Made by a program: the position numbers and the translations under genes
The notes under the pieces: generated by a model
What the model saw: the letters and a program-made list of their open reading frames with translations, nothing else
Databases searched by the model: none
Told to the model about the DNA's origin: nothing
In this document: positions 58,331-64,000 of the stretch, piece after piece
Numbering within the stretch: the first letter of the stretch is position 1
How the letters are laid out: the number at the start of each line of letters is the position of its first letter
Source of the DNA: DASVHS01 sp035468985
GTDB taxonomy: Bacteria; Acidobacteriota; Thermoanaerobaculia; Gp7-AA8
Length of the DNA stretch: 64,000 nucleotides
Reading direction: 5' to 3'
NCBI GenBank assembly: GCA_035468985.1
Contig: DATISF010000070.1
Span: 1-64,000 of the forward strand

Positions 58331-59803
58331 ATGAAACGTTGCGTCTCGGTCGTTCTGGCGGGATTCCTCCTGGCGTGCGCCACCGCGCCGCCCAAGCCAC
58401 AGCAGAAGCCTTCCCCCGCAACAACGTGGCGCGACAGCGTTCTCTACTTCGTCGTTCTCGACCGCTTCGCGGACGGCGATCCGGCGAACAACGTCAGCGT
58501 CGACATCGCGCAGAAGGGGACGTTCCACGGCGGCGATCTGGCTGGGCTTCTCCGTCAGATCGACGACATCGCATCGCTCGGCGTGACCGCGCTCTGGATC
58601 ACGCCGGTCGTGAAGAACATCGACGGATTCGTGACCGGCGCCGGCTTTCCCGACTGGGCCTACCACGGCTACTGGACCGACGACTTCGACCGCCTCGATC
58701 CCCGATTCGGAACCGAAGCGCAACTGAAGCAACTCGTCGATGAGTGTCATGCCCGCGGAATCAAGGTCTTGCTCGATGTCGTCTACAACCACGCCGGCTA
58801 CAACACGCACTATCTCGCCGATCCGAAAACAAAAGCGTGGCTGCGCTCGAACGAGACCGGAAGCTGCGGCAACGACGATGTCACGAGCTGCGTCGCCGGC
58901 CTGCCGGACTGGAAAACAGAGCTGCCGGAGGTCGACGAATTCCTCATGGGCGCTCATCTTCCGCTCGCGAAACGCGTCGGCCTCGACGGCTTCCGCCTCG
59001 ATACGGTCAAGCATGTGCAGCATCCGTTCTGGCAGGAGCATCGCCGCCGCACACGCGCCATTCGCAACGACTTCTTCCTCCTCGGCGAAGTGTGGGGCGG
59101 CGACGCGCAGTCGCTCGATCCGTGGTTCGCCGGCGACGAGATGGACGCCGGATTCGACTTCGGATTTCAGGGCAGCGTCATCGCATGGCTCCAGGGCCGC
59201 GGACGGACGATCGCCTTCGATCGGTATCTGAAGTCACGCGAAAAAGTGCGCACCGGATATCTGCTGAGCCACTTTCTCTCCTCTCACGACGTGCGCGGCG
59301 CGCTCGATCAACTCGACGGCGACAAAGACCTCTTCCGACTCGCGGCGATCCTCGAGTTCACATCGACCGGACTGCCGATGATCTATTACGGCGAGGAGGT
59401 CGCACGCCGCGGCGGCGACTGGCCGGAAAACCGGAGCGACATGCCGTGGGGCGACCGCGCCGTCAAGCCGGGGGAGGGCAAACCGCGCGACGAGGCCATG
59501 CTCGCCGACTACAAGAAGCTGATCGCCATTCGGAAGGCGCACGTTGCGCTGTCGCGCGGAACACACACGCCCATCTCCACGGACGGCGACCTGCTCGTCT
59601 TCTCCCAGCGCGACGAAACCACGGGAGATCAAGTGATTGTCGCCGTCAATCGCGGCACCGCGGAGGCGCCTTTGACCGTGGCCGTCCCATGGCCGGTAAC
59701 GCAGGTCACGGACTCATGGTACGGCGAGCACTTGAGGGTCGAGGCGGGCACGGTAAGAACCGTGGTCGGACCGAAGGGTGCGCGCATTCTTTCGGAGAAG
59801 TGA
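58331..59803 (+). CDS. GH13 alpha-amylase, lipoprotein
   Basis: A 490-aa glycoside hydrolase family 13 enzyme. The N-terminus SVVLAGFLLAC is a lipoprotein signal. Conserved regions include DVVYNHAG, the nucleophile D224 in GFRLDTVKH, acid/base E253 in LLGEVWGGD and D320 in LSSHD. It hydrolyses alpha-1,4-glucans at the cell surface or in the periplasm. It is followed at once by a sugar ABC transporter, so it feeds that uptake system. Confidence 0.93.
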   Translation: MKRCVSVVLAGFLLACATAPPKPQQKPSPATTWRDSVLYFVVLDRFADGDPANNVSVDIAQKGTFHGGDLAGLLRQIDDIASLGVTALWITPVVKNIDGFVTGAGFPDWAYHGYWTDDFDRLDPRFGTEAQLKQLVDECHARGIKVLLDVVYNHAGYNTHYLADPKTKAWLRSNETGSCGNDDVTSCVAGLPDWKTELPEVDEFLMGAHLPLAKRVGLDGFRLDTVKHVQHPFWQEHRRRTRAIRNDFFLLGEVWGGDAQSLDPWFAGDEMDAGFDFGFQGSVIAWLQGRGRTIAFDRYLKSREKVRTGYLLSHFLSSHDVRGALDQLDGDKDLFRLAAILEFTSTGLPMIYYGEEVARRGGDWPENRSDMPWGDRAVKPGEGKPRDEAMLADYKKLIAIRKAHVALSRGTHTPISTDGDLLVFSQRDETTGDQVIVAVNRGTAEAPLTVAVPWPVTQVTDSWYGEHLRVEAGTVRTVVGPKGARILSEK

Positions 59804-59807
59804 GGCG

Positions 59808-60902
59808 ATGGCGGGCGTCACATTCAACCATGTCGCGAAACGCTTTGGCGCGGTTTCGGTCATCGAGGACATGAACCTCGACGTCAAGGACCACGAGTTC
59901 ATGGTGCTCGTCGGTCCGTCCGGCTGCGGAAAGTCGACCGCCTTGCGCATGATCGCCGGCCTCGAGGAGATCTCCGACGGGCGTATCTCGATCGGCGACC
60001 GTGTCGTCAATGAGCTGCAGCCGAAGGACCGCGACACGGCCATGGTCTTCCAGAGCTACGCGCTCTATCCGCACATGACCGTGCGGGAGAACATGGAGTT
60101 CGGCCTGAGGATCCGCAAGATGCCGAAGGACGAGATCGAGCGCCGCGTCAGCGAGGCGGCGAACATCCTCGGCATCTCGCCCCTGCTGGAGCGCAAGCCG
60201 AAGGAGCTCTCCGGTGGCCAGCGCCAGCGCGTTGCGCTCGGCCGCGCCATCGTTCGCAACCCGTCGGTGTTCCTCTTCGACGAGCCGTTGTCGAACCTCG
60301 ACGCCAAGCTGCGCGTACAGATGCGCGCGGAGATTTCGAAACTCCAGCAGCGGCTCCAGACCACCTGCGTTTACGTGACCCACGATCAGGTCGAAGCGAT
60401 GACCATGGGCCATCGCATTGCCGTGATGAACGGCGGAAGGATCCAGCAGGTCGGAACGCCCCTGGAGGTCTACGACAAGCCGGCCAGCGTGTTCGTGGCG
60501 CAGTTCATCGGCACGCCGCCGATGAACTTCTTCGATGCCACGATCGCCGACGGCGGCTCCCGTCTGGATGCCGGCAAGTTCTCCATTCCCGTGCCGAAAA
60601 CCCTGCAGCACCTGACCGCGAGCCGCTCCGGCTCGAACGTGCACGTCGGGATCCGCCCGGAGAACATCCTGGAGCCGAGGAAGACGGGCCGCGGCGAGAT
60701 CGCGCGCGTCAAAGGAGTGGTCGAGATCGTCGAGCCGATCGGCCACGAGGCCATCGTGCACGCGCGCGTCGGCGACTCGTTCTTCGTGGCCGGGTTCGAC
60801 TCTCACAACATGCCGCACGCCGGCGACACGATCGAGCTGGCGATCGAGCTCGAAGCCTTGCACCTGTTCGATGCACAGACGGAGACGAGACTGGGAGGGT
60901 AA
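59808..60902 (+). CDS. Sugar ABC transporter ATPase (MalK/UgpC family)
   Basis: A 364-aa ATPase. Walker A GPSGCGKST is at 36-44, the signature is LSGGQRQRVALG, Walker B is VFLFDEPLSNLD and the switch His is in VYVTHDQVEA. The C-terminal ~130 residues are the MalK-type regulatory/OB domain (GIRPENILEP). The ATG at 59808 is 4 bp after the amylase stop. It powers the maltose/oligosaccharide importer encoded next. Confidence 0.95.
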   Translation: MAGVTFNHVAKRFGAVSVIEDMNLDVKDHEFMVLVGPSGCGKSTALRMIAGLEEISDGRISIGDRVVNELQPKDRDTAMVFQSYALYPHMTVRENMEFGLRIRKMPKDEIERRVSEAANILGISPLLERKPKELSGGQRQRVALGRAIVRNPSVFLFDEPLSNLDAKLRVQMRAEISKLQQRLQTTCVYVTHDQVEAMTMGHRIAVMNGGRIQQVGTPLEVYDKPASVFVAQFIGTPPMNFFDATIADGGSRLDAGKFSIPVPKTLQHLTASRSGSNVHVGIRPENILEPRKTGRGEIARVKGVVEIVEPIGHEAIVHARVGDSFFVAGFDSHNMPHAGDTIELAIELEALHLFDAQTETRLGG

Positions 60903-60904
60903 TC

Positions 60905-62104
60905 ATGAAACGTTCACTGACGCTGCTGATGGCAATGGTGATGACCACTCCGCTCTTCGCACAGACCGAGCTCGTGGTCTGGCATTCGTACCGGGGAGGG
61001 GAGAAGGCCGCGTTCGAGAAAGTGGTGGCGAACTACAACGCCTCGCAGAACAAGGTGAAGGTCTCGACTCTGGCCGTTCCGTTCGACGCCTTCGCCGACA
61101 AGATCACCGCCGCCGTCCCGCGTGGCAAGGGCCCCGACATCTTCATCTACGCGCAGGACCGCCTCGGCGGATGGATCGAGGCCGGCAACACGATCGAGCC
61201 GATCGACTTCTATCTCGACAAGGCCACGACCGATCGCTATCTCCCCTCGACCATGCAGGCCATGGTCTATCGCAAGACCACGTACGGGCTGCCGCTCAAT
61301 TTCAAGGTCATGACCATGATCTACAACAAGGCGCTCGTGCAGACGCCGCCGAAGACGACGGGAGAGCTCGTGACGCTGGCGAAGAAGCTCACGAACCAGA
61401 GCGCCGGCCGCTTCGGCCTCGCTTACTGGTACTCGAACTGGTACTACCACGCGCCGCTCTTCAATGGATTCGGCGGCGGCGTCTTCGACGCGGCCGGCAA
61501 GCCGATCGCCAACAACCCCGCAAACGTGAAGTCGATCGAGCTCCTGATGAAGTGGGTGACCAAGGACAAGATCGTTCCTCTCGAGCCCTCCACTGCCCTG
61601 ATCGGCTCGCTCTTCAACGAAGGGAAGGCGGCGATCGTCTTCAGTGGCCCGTGGTTCCTCGAAGAGGTGTCGCCGAAGATCCAATGGGGTCTGGCGCTCT
61701 TGCCGACCATTGACGAAGCAGGCGGCAAGCCGATGAAGCCGTGGATGACGGTCGAAGGCGTCTACATCGCCGCGCCGTCGAAGCACAAGGACGACGCGTT
61801 CGATTTCGCGAAGTGGGTCACCGACGTCGGCGCCGCGAAGATCATGGCGCTGGAAGGAAGCCAGAGCCCGGCCATCAAGGCGGTCTACGGCGATCCGCGG
61901 GTGGCCGCGGACCCGGTGCTGAAAGCCTTCCGCGCACAGGTCGACAACGCCGTCCCCATGCCGAACGTGCCGGAGATGACCATGATGTGGTCGCCGGTGA
62001 CGACGGCCATGAACGCGATCGTGCACAAGGCGCTCACGCCGAAGGCGGCGCTGGACATCGCTCAGAAAGACATCACCGCCGCCATCAGCAAGCTGAAGAA
62101 ATGA
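60905..62104 (+). CDS. Extracellular solute-binding protein, MalE-like
   Basis: A 399-aa periplasmic sugar-binding protein with a signal peptide (LTLLMAMVMTTPLFAQ). Typical MalE-family motifs are LVVWHSYRGGEKAAFEKVVA, GKGPDIFIYAQDRLGGW, YGLPLNFKVMTMIYNK and FNEGKAAIVFSGPWFL. It sits 2 bp after the ATPase stop and precedes two permease genes. The ligand is probably maltose or maltodextrin, given the amylase. Confidence 0.93.
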   Translation: MKRSLTLLMAMVMTTPLFAQTELVVWHSYRGGEKAAFEKVVANYNASQNKVKVSTLAVPFDAFADKITAAVPRGKGPDIFIYAQDRLGGWIEAGNTIEPIDFYLDKATTDRYLPSTMQAMVYRKTTYGLPLNFKVMTMIYNKALVQTPPKTTGELVTLAKKLTNQSAGRFGLAYWYSNWYYHAPLFNGFGGGVFDAAGKPIANNPANVKSIELLMKWVTKDKIVPLEPSTALIGSLFNEGKAAIVFSGPWFLEEVSPKIQWGLALLPTIDEAGGKPMKPWMTVEGVYIAAPSKHKDDAFDFAKWVTDVGAAKIMALEGSQSPAIKAVYGDPRVAADPVLKAFRAQVDNAVPMPNVPEMTMMWSPVTTAMNAIVHKALTPKAALDIAQKDITAAISKLKK

Positions 62105-62105
62105 C

Positions 62106-63710
62106 GTGAGCAACGCCGCCAAACGGATCGCCCTCGGTCTCCTGATCAGCACCGCCGCAGGCATGCTGACGTTGCACTGGATGATGGGACGCGAGGCGGC
62201 TTCGCGGGCGGGGGAGCGCGCGGATGAACGCGCCATGGCACTCGCAAAATCGGCGGCGGCGAGCGTCGGCACTCTGCCGGTCTGGATCAAGAGCCATCCC
62301 GAAGTCGAGGCCTATCGCGTCGTCAACATCGACGATCGGACGATCGAGGCAAGCACCTTCCCCGAAGATGCGAAGGAAGGAGCGTCGCCGCGGCGGATGG
62401 TCCGATCGGAGAAGCCGCTGTACGACCTCGCGCAGCAGTTTCGCAACGAAGATGAGAAGGCCAACGCGCAGAGTGCCGGCGGCCGCATGCTCGCCGCCGC
62501 GGTCACCGCGCATGGCATGGTGCAGATCCGCGTCGCGCCTGTGGCCGCCGGCGTACGCCCGCATTGGTCGCGCGTGCTGTTGTTCATTCTCGCGCCGGTA
62601 GTGTTGTTCGTGGCGATCGCGTGGCCGCTCGGGAAACACGATCGCGTTCTTCTCGTCGTCGCATCGCTTCTGCTTCTCGGTGCGATGTTTCTCTATCAGC
62701 GTGACGAATGGCCGATGGCGATCCTTCCGCTCGCGCTTCTGATCTTCATCGGCGCGGGAGGGGCGTCGTGGACCGGCCGCACGCTCAAGCGGTATCACCA
62801 GGCGTACTTCTATGTGGCGCCGGCGATGGTCGGCATGATCCTCCTGGTCTTCTTCCCGTTCTTCTACGGCATCGCGCTGTCGTTCACGAGCCAGACCGTC
62901 TATACGAGCAACAAACCGCTGACCGAGATCTGGAACGGCGTCCAGAACTACAAGGACATCCTCGGCGACATTCACGTGACGAAGGAGACTCCGCGCGGAC
63001 GTTCCATCGACTATCAGAACTTCTACTGGACGCTCGGATTCACGATCGCCTGGACGATCACCAACGTCGCCATCGGCGTGACGGTCGGACTGTTTCTCGC
63101 CCTGATCCTCAACACGAAGACTCTTCGATTCAAACCGGCTTACCGCGTGCTGCTGATCCTGCCTTGGGCGGTTCCGAACTACATCACCGCGCTGATCTGG
63201 GCGGGCATGTTCCACCAGCAGTTCGGAGTGATCAACCAGTTCATCCAGATCTTCGGCGGATCGCCCGTGTCGTGGTTCGACAAGCCTTACACGTCGTTCG
63301 CGGCGGTGGTGGCGACGAACGGCTGGCTGAGCTTTCCCTTCATGATGGTGGTGTCGCTGGGCGCGCTGCAGTCGATCCCCAACGAGCTGTATGAGGCAGC
63401 GCGCGTCGATGGTGCCACGCGCTGGCAGCAGTTCCGGTCGATCACCCTGCCCTCGCTCAAGCCCGCGCTCATTCCGGCGATCATCCTCTCGGTGGTGTGG
63501 ACGTTCAACATGTTCAACATCATCTATCTGGTGTCGGCGGGTGAGCCGGCCGGATCGACCGAGATCCTGATCACCAAGGCTTACAAGATCGCGTTCGAGC
63601 AGTACCGCTACGGCTACGCGGCCGCGTATTCGACGGTGATCTTCGCCATTCTTCTGATCTACGGCGTCTTCCAGAACCGCGTCACGAGGGCGACGGAGTC
63701 GATCGCATGA
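62106..63710 (+). CDS. MalF-like permease with extra N-terminal module
   Basis: A 534-aa ABC permease. The C-terminal ~290 residues are a standard MalF-type domain (YFYVAPAMVGMILLVFFPFF, WTITNVAIGVTVGLFLALIL) with the EAA loop EAARVDGATRWQQFRSITLP. The first ~240 residues are unusual: one membrane segment, a ~110-aa predicted periplasmic domain (VWIKSHPEVEAYRVVNIDDR) and three more hydrophobic segments. The GTG start lies just after the binding protein stop. The extra part may sense ligand. Confidence 0.88.
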   Translation: MSNAAKRIALGLLISTAAGMLTLHWMMGREAASRAGERADERAMALAKSAAASVGTLPVWIKSHPEVEAYRVVNIDDRTIEASTFPEDAKEGASPRRMVRSEKPLYDLAQQFRNEDEKANAQSAGGRMLAAAVTAHGMVQIRVAPVAAGVRPHWSRVLLFILAPVVLFVAIAWPLGKHDRVLLVVASLLLLGAMFLYQRDEWPMAILPLALLIFIGAGGASWTGRTLKRYHQAYFYVAPAMVGMILLVFFPFFYGIALSFTSQTVYTSNKPLTEIWNGVQNYKDILGDIHVTKETPRGRSIDYQNFYWTLGFTIAWTITNVAIGVTVGLFLALILNTKTLRFKPAYRVLLILPWAVPNYITALIWAGMFHQQFGVINQFIQIFGGSPVSWFDKPYTSFAAVVATNGWLSFPFMMVVSLGALQSIPNELYEAARVDGATRWQQFRSITLPSLKPALIPAIILSVVWTFNMFNIIYLVSAGEPAGSTEILITKAYKIAFEQYRYGYAAAYSTVIFAILLIYGVFQNRVTRATESIA

Positions 63711-64000
63711 GCAATCGGACCGGCGAGCTTCCGCATCTGCCTCTTCACCTGATCCTGATTCTCTTCACGATCATCACGGTCTACCCGATCCTGTGGGTCT
63801 TCACGATCGCGTTCTCGGGAAAGCAGAGTCTGGCCATCGTGAATCTTCCCTCGCGGCCGACCGTGCAGGACAGGATCCGCGCCGTCATGCCGTGGCCGCA
63901 GGACATCTCCGTGTCGAACTTCGTGTCGGTCGTGAAGGACCAGCCGTTCGCGCGGTGGGTGTTCAACAGTGTCGTCGTCGCCGCGGCGACGACCGTCGTC
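63707..64000 (+). CDS. MalG-like permease (partial, cut by window end)
   Basis: The first 98 residues of a second permease are present, starting MSNRTGELPHLPLHL with a hydrophobic segment ILILFTIITVYPILWVFTIA and SVSNFVSVVKDQPFARWVFN. The ATG overlaps the previous stop (ATGA). The rest lies beyond the window. Confidence 0.9.
   Translation, partial: MSNRTGELPHLPLHLILILFTIITVYPILWVFTIAFSGKQSLAIVNLPSRPTVQDRIRAVMPWPQDISVSNFVSVVKDQPFARWVFNSVVVAAATTVV

Overview
The window looks like chromosome from a GC-rich, Gram-negative soil-type bacterium, most likely an Acidobacteriota member. The clues are a DUF1684 lipoprotein, DUF4388-FHA protein, NVGIGT-repeat surface proteins, secreted RHS proteins, an archease/RtcB pair, and many short palindromic repeats at gene ends. 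The phylum is inferred from gene style; no rRNA or tRNA gene was found. Many start codons are GTG or TTG, and neighbouring genes often overlap by 4 bases (ATGA, GTGA, TTGA), so operons appear tightly coupled.

Layout. 1-5.3 kb: DUF1684 lipoprotein, an ECF sigma factor with a membrane partner that resembles YfbK without its VWA domain, a dienelactone hydrolase and a DUF4388-FHA protein. 5.5-15.8 kb (minus): serS, subtilase, beta-helix protein, a VWA protein, an RHH-TPR protein, an M1 peptidase, an AAA+ ATPase and pth. 15.9-19.3 kb (plus): an RsbU-like phosphatase, a Cys-rich secreted protein and a predicted PD-(D/E)xK protein. 19.3-20.1 kb has no gene but holds strong hairpins and an integron attC-like site. 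20.1-30.6 kb (minus): a secretion/surface locus with two NVGIGT proteins, a small secreted protein, a 1509-aa RHS protein, a second RHS chain with a toxin-like tip, and a small probable immunity gene. 30.9-40.8 kb (minus): TPR protein, RNase R, Fis-type HTH, YfhO-like membrane protein, M20 peptidase, RtcB, archease and thymidine kinase. 40.9-52.6 kb: BamA/Omp85-like protein, aminotransferase, membrane protein, DnaC-like ATPase, a protein with a cyclase-like domain, a fourfold amplified gene tail, a nuclease-helicase fusion and a DinB-fold protein. 52.6-58.2 kb: an accessory island with MITE copies, four attC-like sites without an integrase (CALIN), small cassette genes and a TIR-domain effector. 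58.3-64 kb: alpha-amylase plus a maltose-type ABC transporter (ATPase, binding protein, two permeases; the last is cut by the window end).

How the parts relate. The amylase and ABC genes form one sugar-uptake operon. RtcB and archease form an RNA-ligation pair. The AAA+ ATPase and VWA protein look like a ChlI/ChlD-style pair. The RHS genes and small downstream gene look like a polymorphic toxin/immunity system. The TIR protein belongs to a family used as NAD-depleting effectors in phage defence.

The most unusual signals are in the repeats. Arrays of 7-bp units (TTCGGGG, TCCTCGG, GGCAGAA and variants) sit at gene ends and are in places translated into proteins. One gene tail (148 bp) is repeated four times with heptamer arrays between copies, and a compressed copy of the serS tail lies just downstream of serS. 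A ~140-bp palindromic MITE has inserted at stop codons. attC-like sites occur both in the TIR island and directly after the RHS immunity gene, which raises the possibility that both were assembled by cassette recombination.
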